In this document: piece after piece, positions 24,953-34,176 of the stretch | How positions within the stretch are numbered: position 1 is the stretch's first letter | Layout of the letters: every line of letters begins with the position of its first letter | NCBI GenBank assembly: GCA_039679375.1 | Contig: JBDKVA010000165.1 | Coordinates: forward strand, 1 to 45,455 | DNA: 45,455 nt | Reading direction: 5' to 3' | DNA from: JBDKVA01 sp039679375 | GTDB lineage: Bacteria > Bacillota > Clostridia > Acetivibrionales > DTU013 | Made by a program: the position numbers and the translations under genes | Notes under the pieces: generated by a model | The model's input: the letters and a program-made list of their open reading frames with translations, nothing else | Database searches by the model: none | Told to the model about the DNA's origin: nothing

Positions 24953-25978
24953 ATGAAAGCATTGGTTAAAAAGTACAGAGAACCCGGCATTTGGATGGAT
25001 GAGGCACCGATTCCCGAGATCGGTATTAACGATGTATTGGTAAAGATCCATAAGACATCGATATGCGGAACGGATGTACATATATACAAATGGAATGAAT
25101 GGGCTCAAAAAACCATTCCTGTTCCAATGATCATCGGGCACGAATTTGTCGGGACCGTTGAGGCAATGGGAAGCAATGTCCATGATTTAAAGATCGGGGA
25201 TATGGTGTCCGGAGAAGGACATATCGTTTGCGGCCTTTGCAGGAACTGCCTGGCAGGCAGGCGTCATCTCTGCATGAAGACAAGCGGCATAGGCGTTAAC
25301 CGTCCGGGCGCATTTGCCGAGTACTTATCCATACCCGTAACAAATGTATGGCACTGCGATCCTTCAATACCAATGGAGCTTTTCAGTTGTTTTGACCCCT
25401 TTGGAAATGCTGTCCATACCGCTCTTGCTTTTGATGTTCTTGGCGAGGATGTACTTATAACAGGCGCAGGGCCGATAGGGATAATGGCTGCTGCAGTGGT
25501 AAAGCATGCCGGTGCCAGACATGTTGTTATCACCGATGTTAATCCATACCGCCTTGAATTGGCAAAGAGGGTTGGAAACTTTCGTACTGTAAACATTAAG
25601 GAAGAAACATTGGAAGAGGTCATGAAGAAGCTTGGAATGAAGGAAGGATTTGATGTCGGGCTTGAAATGTCCGGAAATGAAGATGCCTTCAGGAGCATGA
25701 TCGATGTTATGAGTCATGGCGGCAAGATTGCAATGCTTGGGATACAAAGCTCAAAGACTCTTATGGACTGGGATAAGGTGATTTTTAACGGTCTGACCAT
25801 TAAAGGGATATATGGCCGTGAAATGTATGAAACCTGGTATAAAATGACCGTTATGCTTCAATCCGGCTTGGATATTACACCAATCATTACCCACCGCTAT
25901 AAGATTGATGATTTTCAGGAAGCCTTTGAGGTTATGGCCTCGGGTAATTCGGGAAAAGTAGTACTTGAATGGGTCTAA
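24953..25978 (+). CDS. tdh: L-threonine 3-dehydrogenase
   Basis: The 341-residue zinc-dependent alcohol dehydrogenase-family enzyme oxidises L-threonine to 2-amino-3-ketobutyrate with NAD+. The catalytic zinc motif ICGTDVHIY (Cys38) and GHEFVG (His63, Glu64), the structural zinc cysteines 93, 96, 99 and 107, and the nucleotide motif TGAGPIG are present. CGTDVHIY is the form seen in threonine dehydrogenases. Length and order match E. coli Tdh. AGGGGG lies before the ATG. kbl follows after 62 bp and completes the pathway. The gene is inside the integrated element, yet its base composition resembles the host genes. Confidence 0.93.
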   Translation: MKALVKKYREPGIWMDEAPIPEIGINDVLVKIHKTSICGTDVHIYKWNEWAQKTIPVPMIIGHEFVGTVEAMGSNVHDLKIGDMVSGEGHIVCGLCRNCLAGRRHLCMKTSGIGVNRPGAFAEYLSIPVTNVWHCDPSIPMELFSCFDPFGNAVHTALAFDVLGEDVLITGAGPIGIMAAAVVKHAGARHVVITDVNPYRLELAKRVGNFRTVNIKEETLEEVMKKLGMKEGFDVGLEMSGNEDAFRSMIDVMSHGGKIAMLGIQSSKTLMDWDKVIFNGLTIKGIYGREMYETWYKMTVMLQSGLDITPIITHRYKIDDFQEAFEVMASGNSGKVVLEWV

Positions 25979-26040
25979 TCAGATATAATTTAAATGATTA
26001 AAAAGTGAAACGATATTCTTTATTTTAAAGGGAGGTAACT

Positions 26041-27228
26041 ATGTTTGATAAGGCGCGCGGGTTTTACCGTTCTGAACTGGACAGCATCAGAAATAGCGGA
26101 CTTTTTAAGGAAGAAAGAATGATCACAGGACCACAGGGAATGCGGGTCAATGTGTCTGACCGGAAAGACATGCTTAATATGTGTGCGAATAATTATCTAG
26201 GGCTTTCAAATAATCCCGAAGTAATTAATGCTGCCAAAGAAAGCTATGAAAAATTGGGCTATGGACTGTCCTCAGTCAGGTTTATCTGTGGTACCCAGGA
26301 TGTCCACAAGCAGTTGGAGGATGAGCTGACGCAATTCCTCGGGACAGACGATACTATTTTATATACCTCCTGTTTTGATGCGAATGGAGGCCTTTTTGAA
26401 ACACTGTTGTCGGAGCAGGACGCCGTTATCAGCGATGAATTGAATCATGCAAGTATAATTGACGGAATACGGCTTTGTAAGGCTGAGCGGTACCGCTACA
26501 GAAACAATGATATGGAGGATCTTGAGGAAAAACTTAAAAAGGCTGGTAATGCTCGCTTCAGGTTGATTGCCACAGATGGGGTATTTTCCATGGATGGGAT
26601 TGTTGCAAACTTGAAAGGAATTTGTGATTTAGCTGATAAATATGATGCCATGGTCATGGTAGATGACAGCCATGCCGTAGGTTTCATGGGTAAGCACGGG
26701 CACGGGACTCCTGAACTATGCGGGGTTTCGGGGCGCGTGGATATCATTACCGGTACGCTTGGAAAGGCTTTGGGCGGAGCAAGCGGAGGCTACACCAGCG
26801 GGAGGAAGGAAATAGTCCAGCTTTTAAGGCAGAGATCCCGACCCTATCTTTTTTCGAACACTCTTGCGCCGTCAATCGCATATGCCTCATTAAAGGTATT
26901 GGAGCTGCTATCGGCGACAACTGAATATAGAGACAGGCTTGAGGATAATACCTTATATTTTAGGAGGAAAATGACCGAAGCAGGCTTTAATATAAGGGAG
27001 GGTATCCACCCAATAGTTCCTGTTATGCTTGGAGATGCAGCAATTGCACAAAAAATGGCAGGCAGGATGTTTGAAAAGGGCGTTTATGCAGTAGGTTTCT
27101 TTTATCCTGTTGTGCCCCTTGGAAAGGCTCGTATCAGAACACAGATATCGGCCGGTCATACAAAAGAAGATCTGGATTTTGCTGTACAGGTATTCAAGGA
27201 GGTAGCTGTTGAACTTGGTATATTATAG
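26041..27228 (+). CDS. kbl: Glycine C-acetyltransferase (2-amino-3-ketobutyrate CoA ligase)
   Basis: The 395-residue PLP enzyme cleaves 2-amino-3-ketobutyrate with CoA to glycine and acetyl-CoA. It has the alpha-oxoamine synthase signatures: NNYLGLSNNP, the His in VDDSHAVGFMG that stacks on PLP, and the Schiff-base Lys242 in GTLGKALGG. GGGAGG lies before the ATG. With tdh it converts threonine to glycine and acetyl-CoA, a fermentative and one-carbon supply route. No terminator is seen between tdh and kbl, so they form one operon. Other oxoamine synthases such as BioF are less likely given the tdh neighbour. Confidence 0.92.
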   Translation: MFDKARGFYRSELDSIRNSGLFKEERMITGPQGMRVNVSDRKDMLNMCANNYLGLSNNPEVINAAKESYEKLGYGLSSVRFICGTQDVHKQLEDELTQFLGTDDTILYTSCFDANGGLFETLLSEQDAVISDELNHASIIDGIRLCKAERYRYRNNDMEDLEEKLKKAGNARFRLIATDGVFSMDGIVANLKGICDLADKYDAMVMVDDSHAVGFMGKHGHGTPELCGVSGRVDIITGTLGKALGGASGGYTSGRKEIVQLLRQRSRPYLFSNTLAPSIAYASLKVLELLSATTEYRDRLEDNTLYFRRKMTEAGFNIREGIHPIVPVMLGDAAIAQKMAGRMFEKGVYAVGFFYPVVPLGKARIRTQISAGHTKEDLDFAVQVFKEVAVELGIL

Positions 27229-27429
27229 GTAACCTGTATCTGCCGGCATCGCTTTCTTGTAGTAAGGCGGAGCGGATGCATGATGAGGGCTTTATCTACT
27301 GGCTATTTTAGGAGTCTGGTTTTTGAGCGGACTCCTGGGAATGCCAATATTTATATAGTTACCTTATGTAAACTATATGATACACTGGTATGGTATTCTC
27401 ATTATTGTGACTCATTCAGGAGGATAGCC

Positions 27430-30400
27430 ATGCAGAAGATCAAGTACAAGATAAGCCTTCTTCTAAGTATGATGATTATTTATATAAGCCTTATTCCATT
27501 GACATATGCAGCAGAGGGAAGTACCACATCCACAGGTCTGATGAAAAGTAACGCAGTGATAGGCGGAAACCTTGGAGACTGGGTATTGGATGAAGCAAAT
27601 GGAACTATTTGCGCTTTTTCCTATGACAACGATAAATTGCTATTCATTAGCACTAATAACCTTGCGCTGAGAGATGAGATCACGCTGCCCGGTATTACAG
27701 ACATTGAACTTGCAGACGGTAAGCTTTACGTTGCTCTCGGGTCCAGGCAGATAGCTGTTGTCGATGTAAAGACTGCAACCGTATTAAGAAAATTCGGAGT
27801 TAGGGAATCGCCTTATAAAATCGCGGTAGAAGGCAGCAAGCTGTTCTATATTCTTAGACATTGGACGGGTGAACAGCAGCCTGACTTTACAAAAGTACAC
27901 ATACTGAATCTTGATAATTCCTCAGAAACCGAAATTGTACCTAGCCCCGATACGGCAGCACAAAGGGGCTTAACAGGAAATTATTATCTGACTGGTTTAA
28001 CTGCAGACCGCAAAAACCATGTTCTTTATATTGCCAATTCCAATGGCTTTTCTTCAGGAATTTTCAATATAAACACCAGCGGCTATAAGACCTTGAGTAC
28101 AAATGACGGAGAAAGGTTTATGGGGGTTTATTCAAGCATTATTTTACAGGGCAGTGACGTCTTCTTCGGAAAATACAGGCTTGACAGCAATGATTTGAGC
28201 ATGGTTTTTGGCAGCTATGACAGCAGTGCGGCCTATGTAAACGGAGAGAACGTCATTGCTGCCAAAAGTGTTTTTGATCGGGGGAAGTTCCTAAAGACCG
28301 GTGAGCTTCCAAAAGATGCGGATTACAACAGATATCTTATAGATAGCGAAGGCAGTATCTATCTGTATGACGGACAAAGCTACTCTGTAGCTAAAGGTGT
28401 ATTGCATCAGTACATGTTCAAGGATACAGGGGATATACTTTCATCGGATTATAATGCGGATACTGCAGTTTTGGGCGCTGTAGCTGCCAGACCTTCTATT
28501 TCCAGGTGGCTGGTGGACCCGGAGAGGGGAATGATCTATGCGCTCTCAAGGGAAAACAATACCCTTATGTTCATAGGACTTCATGATCTAAAGCTGAAAA
28601 AGCAGATTTTAGTAGGAAAAGATCCAGCGGACATGGCGTTGGCTGACGGAAATCTGTATGTGGCTCTTTCTTCCATCAATCAGGTCGCCCTTGTGGATAT
28701 TGGGACACAGTCTGTCAAAGAGAATCTTGTGTTAAAGCATAGACCGGGATCACTTGCAGTTGACGGTAACAAATTATTCTACATGGGCTATGAAGAAAAG
28801 CCGGTTAACAGCAGCACCCGTGAAAATTACACACGGCTATATGTGTATGATCTTGGAAATAATAGTGAAAACCTGATTAATGTAAGTACTCCAACTTTTT
28901 CGGTTATGCATTATGGAGAGTCCAATATGGTTCTGGACGCATCCAAGCATATATTGTACCTTGGTGCCGAGACGAGTATGGGCTTCTGCGCAATCAACAC
29001 ATCCGATTATAGTGTTGCAGGAATCGCTAATTCGTTTGTAGTAAATCAGGCGCTTGGAGTGGTTAGCAAAGCGGGTGATCATGTATACTATTCCTGTTAC
29101 AAATATGCTCCTGAGCATCTTGATGCCGTATATGGCTATTTCGCAGAACCGATCATATATGCAGCAGGTAATTTGGCATTCTCAAAGAAAGCAGTGTACA
29201 ATGCTCGAAATTTTGAAAAAATTGCAGACCTTCCATTTGAATCGGACTGTATTTATCTCGATAATACAGATAATGTCTATCTCTACAACAAAGATCTGCA
29301 TGTCATTAAAAAGTATTCGCTGAAGCCTGAAATAGATGGTTTCGATAAAGTATACGAAGCTCTTGTAAAAAATACGGATTACAGTGTTAAAAATGCAGAC
29401 CCTTTCAATCCAGGACGTAAGATGACACTTCAAAATATCATTGTGGATGACCGGAATGGTTTTATTTATGCAATTTCAAGCTATGGCTATAAACTGCTTG
29501 TTATAGGCAAGGACGACCTGAAGGTGATAAAGGAATTAATGACAGGTCTTCAGCCGAAAGATATGAAGCTTTACAACGGCATGCTTTATGTGGCATCAGC
29601 CGGCACAAATTATATTACAGTAATCGATACGGCTTCATTGACTGTCACCCGGAAGCTAGTAGTTTCCGGCAGCCCGGAACTGGTTGCGGTTGACGGGAAT
29701 AAGCTATTTTACAAGGACATGTACAAATTGCATGTATACGATATGTTGCAAAAAACTGAAAAGGATGTGGCTTTCTACGATTTTAAGTATGGCTGGGATA
29801 TAATTCATGTACAGGACTTGTTTGTTGACAGTGACAATCACATATTATATGGCGTAAGAGGTGCTGCTGCAGCAGAAGAAAACTTTGTTGCCCTGGATAC
29901 GAATGATCTCAAACCTTTAAAGCTACCGGTGAAAGTCCAAAAACCCGGAACGGTTGAACTGAACGAAATGCCTGTTTTTGACGGCAATGATCTTTTCAGC
30001 GGACAGACGCGCTATGACCGTAATGATTTATCAATAATTTCCAAGGCACTTAAGGGAAAAATACTGTATGTTGACGACAAGATCATCATTACCAGCTACA
30101 GTGCGTATTTGCGGAGCAATAATGCAAGGCTCGGAGATCTGGCCGGCTATATGGAAGATTTACATGTTGATACAAAGAAGAATGCATATAGCTTGAGTAC
30201 GCAAACTTATGCCATAAAAAAGACATCAATATATGAAATCCTCAACACGCTGGTAAATAAGACAGCAGAGGGAGAAAACTTCAATATCGACGATTACATT
30301 ATAAGTGGTGAGGAAACCAGTCTGCCGCCGGATAACAACATTACTTTTTCTGACATTTCAGCGCATTGGGCGAAAAGCGAGATCGAATTTCTGGCAGCAA

Positions 30401-30897
30401 GACAGATCGTTAAGGGAAATGGGATTGAAAGCGGCACCTTTTCACCTGACGACAGGGTCACCCGGGCTGAGTTTGTTGCCATGCTTGTGAGAGCTTTGGG
30501 AGTGGACGTCAGTGAAACCGGAAATAATGCTTTTTCGGATGTTGACTCCAATGCATGGTATTATGACCCTATCATGAAAGCCAGCAGCACAGGTCTGGTC
30601 AACGGCTATGGAAATGGACGCTTTGCTCCTGATGCATCCATAACAAGAGAAGAAATCGCTTCTTTATCAGTAAGGGCTTTAAAATATATGAAAATGCAGC
30701 TAGATACTGCTGATAGCAACGTACTGTCAGTATTCACCGATAAAAGCAGCATCAGCGGCTGGGCAGCCGGAAATGCGGCAATAGCAGTAAAGGCAGGCAT
30801 CATAAAAGGAATGCCGGGCGGCCTGCTTGCACCCGGTTCCATGACCACCCGTGCAGAAAGTGCAGTAATCCTCAAAAGACTCCTTGATCAGAGATAA
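27430..30897 (+). CDS. Large secreted beta-propeller protein with three C-terminal SLH domains
   Basis: The 1155-residue protein has a signal peptide (1-27, cleavage near LTYA-AEG). Three long homologous modules of about 310 residues begin near residues 45, 355 and 665. Each opens with a block rich in ADGKLYVAL, IAVVDV and KLFYI strands, as in YVTN/NHL-type beta-propellers. Three SLH domains occupy about 970-1155 (FSDISAHWAKSEIEFL, FSDVDSNAWYYDPI, FTDKSSISGWAAG). SLH domains bind pyruvylated secondary wall polymer, so the protein should coat the cell surface. The start at 27430 follows CAGGAGGA; a frame open to 27280 lacks a signal peptide. It is the last gene of the element. The ligand is unknown; adhesion, or binding of protein or polysaccharide, is plausible. 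Confidence 0.88.
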   Translation: MQKIKYKISLLLSMMIIYISLIPLTYAAEGSTTSTGLMKSNAVIGGNLGDWVLDEANGTICAFSYDNDKLLFISTNNLALRDEITLPGITDIELADGKLYVALGSRQIAVVDVKTATVLRKFGVRESPYKIAVEGSKLFYILRHWTGEQQPDFTKVHILNLDNSSETEIVPSPDTAAQRGLTGNYYLTGLTADRKNHVLYIANSNGFSSGIFNINTSGYKTLSTNDGERFMGVYSSIILQGSDVFFGKYRLDSNDLSMVFGSYDSSAAYVNGENVIAAKSVFDRGKFLKTGELPKDADYNRYLIDSEGSIYLYDGQSYSVAKGVLHQYMFKDTGDILSSDYNADTAVLGAVAARPSISRWLVDPERGMIYALSRENNTLMFIGLHDLKLKKQILVGKDPADMALADGNLYVALSSINQVALVDIGTQSVKENLVLKHRPGSLAVDGNKLFYMGYEEKPVNSSTRENYTRLYVYDLGNNSENLINVSTPTFSVMHYGESNMVLDASKHILYLGAETSMGFCAINTSDYSVAGIANSFVVNQALGVVSKAGDHVYYSCYKYAPEHLDAVYGYFAEPIIYAAGNLAFSKKAVYNARNFEKIADLPFESDCIYLDNTDNVYLYNKDLHVIKKYSLKPEIDGFDKVYEALVKNTDYSVKNADPFNPGRKMTLQNIIVDDRNGFIYAISSYGYKLLVIGKDDLKVIKELMTGLQPKDMKLYNGMLYVASAGTNYITVIDTASLTVTRKLVVSGSPELVAVDGNKLFYKDMYKLHVYDMLQKTEKDVAFYDFKYGWDIIHVQDLFVDSDNHILYGVRGAAAAEENFVALDTNDLKPLKLPVKVQKPGTVELNEMPVFDGNDLFSGQTRYDRNDLSIISKALKGKILYVDDKIIITSYSAYLRSNNARLGDLAGYMEDLHVDTKKNAYSLSTQTYAIKKTSIYEILNTLVNKTAEGENFNIDDYIISGEETSLPPDNNITFSDISAHWAKSEIEFLAARQIVKGNGIESGTFSPDDRVTRAEFVAMLVRALGVDVSETGNNAFSDVDSNAWYYDPIMKASSTGLVNGYGNGRFAPDASITREEIASLSVRALKYMKMQLDTADSNVLSVFTDKSSISGWAAGNAAIAVKAGIIKGMPGGLLAPGSMTTRAESAVILKRLLDQR

Positions 30898-30948
30898 ATA
30901 GGAGTTGGGGAAAAGTCGAAGAGATAATGAGAAATACTAGAATAAATA

Positions 30949-30995
30949 AAACACAAAAAGTGGTAATAGAAAGCCTGTTACTACTTTTTGTGTTT
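30949..30995. terminator. Strong hairpin terminator at the right end of the element
   Basis: AAACACAAAAAGT (30949-30961) pairs with ACTTTTTGTGTTT (30983-30995). Five more pairs continue inward, for an 18-bp stem and an 11-nt loop. A and T tracts make it bidirectional. It lies 14 bp from the att core and would keep element transcription out of the host gene. Confidence 0.85.
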
Positions 30996-31009
30996 ATAAT
31001 ACCTCTTGA

Positions 31010-31021
31010 CATGTAGTGGAC
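31010..31021. repeat. attR core: 12-bp direct repeat, right copy
   Basis: CATGTAGTGGAC is identical to 21774-21785 and in the same reading frame relative to the ATPase gene (His-Val-Val-Asp). Confidence 0.85.
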
Positions 31022-31822
31022 CCAAAGAATCCTGGGGTCGTAGATGAAATCATACACCTGGGTGATTTCTGGAATGAGTCCGGTATGGTGAAGCACCGGC
31101 AGGAAGTGCTGAAGGTGAACCGTGAAATAGGCAGCATATTTGCGCGGGCGTACAGGTATTTAAAAGCAGCCTGGCAGATCTACGACGATAGCGCTTTTAT
31201 GTATGGGAAGGCTCTTAACGAGGCTAAAATCAACCTGCTGGCGAAGGAGTTGATTGATGAGCTGCTTGAAGGCATTCCGCTGTCATCGGTAGTTGGCGGT
31301 CAAAGATGCCTGTTTGCCAGTGCAATTACACCGGATGGCCTGAAAAATTATCTGGGGGATTTGCTTATGGGAAATAATGTCTATATGCTTGAAGGGTTCC
31401 CGGGAGCAGGCACGGAGAGGCTTCTTGAGAAAGTAAAATCTGCAGTGCAGGAGAGAGGTCTGGGAGTAGAGGCTTATTACTGCGCACTAAATCCGGATAA
31501 GCTTGAACACCTGGTCATACCTGCGTTGAATATTGTATTTTCGACAGTGAATAAATATCATCCTTCTGATGTATGCGCTGTAAAAAAGATTGATTTTAGC
31601 GGCATGCTCAATGAGAATATGATCGGTATATACAGGCAGGAGCTGGAATACAATCAGGCGGAGTTTGACACACTGCTGGGCAAGGCAATAGACATTATTC
31701 ATGGTGCAAAAGCGCTGCATGACGAGATGGAGACCTATTATATACCGAACATGGATTTTGACGCTGTCCAAAGAAAATGGGATGAAACAATGGCAAGAAT
31801 CCTTGAATATGCAGGGGAGTAA
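31010..31822 (+). pseudogene. 3' part of the interrupted P-loop ATPase gene
   Basis: The frame reads HVVDPKNPGVVDEIIHLGDF from the right att core to a TAA at 31822 with no interruption. It continues the protein begun at 21492. A second, degenerate P-loop (GFPGAGTE; Lys replaced by Thr) lies at about residue 223-230 of the joined protein, so the family has two P-loop lobes, only the first canonical. A GTG at 31016 could in theory start translation but has no ribosome site. The fragment's integrity despite lack of expression signals suggests either recent insertion or that excision still restores the gene. Confidence 0.85.
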
Positions 31823-31854
31823 TGATTGGTATACATAAGATGGAGATATGTCAG

Positions 31855-34113
31855 TTAACCGGCTTCATAGGAAGACGTGATCAGCTCTACCGCTACCTTT
31901 GCATTCTCGCGTGCCTTTTCCTTTAAGGCCGGTATGCCGGACTCAAGCTGTTTGCTGATATCGTCACGGTTTTGCCAGACCTGCCCGGCCAGTTTTTCCA
32001 GATTGTCGAATTCAAGCAGTCTGACATCACCTGCCGAAGGCTGGTTGATACAATCCAGAAAGCCCTGTATTTTCGGGTCATAAACCAGGCCTACCATCGG
32101 CACGGCTGCAACGGCCGAAAATACCAGTGCATGCAGCCGCATGCCTAAAATGACGTACATCTTTGAAATAAGGCTATATGTCTGAAATACGTTCAGCTTT
32201 TCTTTAACGATACAACATTCATGATGCATTTTGGCAGCTACATTTTCCAAAATAGGCAGATCATCAGGATGCTGCATTGGAATCAATACGGGGAAGGCGC
32301 CGTAAGCCGCTGCCATATGGTCCGCTACCTTTGCAATGACAGCCTCATACTTCTCATGCTCAAATTTCTCGTGTCCGGGGTATTTTCTTAGTGAAATGCC
32401 CAATAAAGGCTTATCCTTTTGAATTCCAAGGTGCTGCAGTATGTCTTCATCAGCAGTACTGCAGCTGTCGGTTACGGTAAGGGCGGCGTCTGCCGTCAGA
32501 AGGATCCGCGGTTTACCTATTTCCATATGCTCAAGCTCAGTAAAAGAAAGCTGCTCTCTAAGCGTGATAACATCCACCTTGTTCATGATTTTTTTAGTCA
32601 GCATTCTGCTCAAGCCCTTTTTCAAAGGCCCGATGCCGTTTGCATAAAACATAACCTTCATTTTGAGCTTCTTCGCAAGCCAAACCATGCTGAGATAGAA
32701 AAGCAGCGAGCGTGTGCTGGTATTGTCCTGCAGTAAATTACCGCCGCCATATATAAATACTTTGGAAATTTTCATCGCTTGAAAGACTCGCAGCATATTG
32801 ACCCTGTTAATGGAATCCACCTGAAAATCCCTGGATGTAACGATTGGGATTTTAGATAAAATCAATAGCTTGATGTCAGGCTTAAATACCTTCAGATCTT
32901 TTATGATCGACATTAAAAGCGCGTCGTCGCCTATATTCCGAAAACCGTAATAGCCTGAAATAATGGCGTCATAATGCTTTTTATCTGCTATTTCAGCAGA
33001 TTGCCTCGTAAGGATCTTATCATAGATATCCATTTGAGTCTTTGCCATGCTTTCTGATGAAAAATACCTCAAAGCTTTTTCATAAAGCTTTTCGCCCATG
33101 GCAGTACGTTTATTTTCATCCTCTGAAAGCTCGATAATAAGCTGTGCAAAATGCCTGTGATCACCTGGCTCAAATAAATAACCGTTGGTTCCGCTGTCAA
33201 TGAGATCGGGAATACCGCCAACATTCGTACTGATCGTCGCCTTTTTGAATCTTGCGCCTTCAAGGATTGAATAGGAAAAGCTTTCACTGATTGATGTAAG
33301 CACGCTGATATCTATGCTGCTCATCAGTTCATTGGGGTCGGTCAGCCACCCGGGAAAAAAGACCGTATCAGTGAGATCCAGACTTGCAGTAAGCGCTTCG
33401 AGCTGTTTCCTGTCTTCACCATCTCCGGCTATGATGAATTTGACCTTTTTGCTGTGGTCCTTTACAAACCTTGCAGCCCGCACAATAGTATCGATACTTT
33501 TTACCGGATAGAGCCTTGCTGCAATACCGACAATAATGTCGTCATCCTTTATATTTAAATTATATTTGGATATGAGTTTTTGTCTTGAGTAATTGACCGA
33601 CGGGGTTGAAAAATCAATTCCGTTATATAGCACATAAATGCCCATGGGATTGAAATTTCTTCCTATAAGCATTTCCCTGAAATTGCTTGAAACGGCGATA
33701 TAATTGTGCATGAACCGCAGCGCAATGGAATTGAAGAGGCCAATGGTCATGCGTTTGGGCAGGCTGTGCATGTAATCCAGGCGATAGTCGCTGTGGACGG
33801 TTGTGACGGTCGGGACGCCAACTCTATGCCTTGCGGCAAGAGAGAATATGTTTGCTTTGGCGCCGTGCGAATGGACAATATCATATCCGCCCTTTATTAT
33901 TATATCAGATGCCTTTCTGATATCGGCCAATATATTTCCCGATTTGACTACCGTCACGTCGATCCCAAGTGCCCGGGCTTCGTCTGCGTTTGCCCCGGGA
34001 CGAAGGCATATGAGCTTGACTTCCACATGACGGGACAATTCTTTCAGAAGGTACAATATATGAGTTTTTGCACCTCCGACGTCACCGCCGCCTATCAAAT
34101 GGACAATTTTCAT
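31855..34113 (-). CDS. Fusion of GT4 glycosyltransferase and CsaB-type polysaccharide pyruvyl transferase
   Basis: The 752-residue protein joins two enzymes. Residues 1 to about 370 form a GT-B fold family-4 glycosyltransferase: GGGDVGGAKTHI at the N-terminus, IVGIAARLYPVKS, and SISESFSYSILEGARF as the donor-binding E-x7-E-like motif. From about residue 385 a CsaB domain begins with SGYYGFRNIGDDALL, then GGGNLLQD and GMRLHALVFSAVAAVPMVGL. CsaB adds pyruvyl ketals to the secondary wall polymer that retains SLH proteins. AGGAGG lies 6 nt before the ATG. The normal partners are separate proteins of about 370 residues each, so the length fits a true fusion. It is convergent with the interrupted ATPase gene, about 1 kb from the element's SLH gene. 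Confidence 0.9.
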   Translation of the reverse strand: MKIVHLIGGGDVGGAKTHILYLLKELSRHVEVKLICLRPGANADEARALGIDVTVVKSGNILADIRKASDIIIKGGYDIVHSHGAKANIFSLAARHRVGVPTVTTVHSDYRLDYMHSLPKRMTIGLFNSIALRFMHNYIAVSSNFREMLIGRNFNPMGIYVLYNGIDFSTPSVNYSRQKLISKYNLNIKDDDIIVGIAARLYPVKSIDTIVRAARFVKDHSKKVKFIIAGDGEDRKQLEALTASLDLTDTVFFPGWLTDPNELMSSIDISVLTSISESFSYSILEGARFKKATISTNVGGIPDLIDSGTNGYLFEPGDHRHFAQLIIELSEDENKRTAMGEKLYEKALRYFSSESMAKTQMDIYDKILTRQSAEIADKKHYDAIISGYYGFRNIGDDALLMSIIKDLKVFKPDIKLLILSKIPIVTSRDFQVDSINRVNMLRVFQAMKISKVFIYGGGNLLQDNTSTRSLLFYLSMVWLAKKLKMKVMFYANGIGPLKKGLSRMLTKKIMNKVDVITLREQLSFTELEHMEIGKPRILLTADAALTVTDSCSTADEDILQHLGIQKDKPLLGISLRKYPGHEKFEHEKYEAVIAKVADHMAAAYGAFPVLIPMQHPDDLPILENVAAKMHHECCIVKEKLNVFQTYSLISKMYVILGMRLHALVFSAVAAVPMVGLVYDPKIQGFLDCINQPSAGDVRLLEFDNLEKLAGQVWQNRDDISKQLESGIPALKEKARENAKVAVELITSSYEAG

Positions 34114-34176
34114 GCTGGACCTCCTGTGCGCATTCTACAGTGAATCATATCATATTTGCAGTCTGAAGCGCCATAT

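Larger units (their letters stand above)
21774..31021. mobile_element. 9.2-kb integrative element inserted in an ATPase gene
   Basis: The unit between the two 12-bp core repeats is 9,236 bp, counting one core. It contains a BtrH-like gene (minus), a small ORF and large serine recombinase, tdh, kbl, and a beta-propeller/SLH protein gene. A strong hairpin terminator sits at its right end. Direct evidence for insertion is the split gene whose halves rejoin in frame at the repeat; the mechanism is inferred from the recombinase, which lies near the left end. No conjugation, replication or phage structural genes are present, so the element is either mobilised in trans or a domesticated gene-interrupting island. 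The BtrH-like gene is visibly more AT-rich than tdh-kbl, so the cargo may have mixed origin. Confidence 0.82.

Noticed and set aside
27310..27336. AGGAGTC/GACTCCT hairpin before the SLH gene as a terminator of kbl
   Set aside because: The stem is only 7 bp with a 13-nt loop and no T-run; kept unassigned.
27280..27429. Open frame extending the SLH protein 50 codons upstream
   Set aside because: The signal peptide begins at 27430 behind CAGGAGGA; the extra residues would bury it and show no ribosome site.
31016..31822. Independent gene starting at GTG 31016
   Set aside because: There is no ribosome binding site, the frame is open to the att core, and the sequence continues the protein cut at 21785.
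33706..34143. Plus-strand open frames opposite the GT4-CsaB gene
   Set aside because: They are composition shadows of a well-supported minus-strand gene and match no family.
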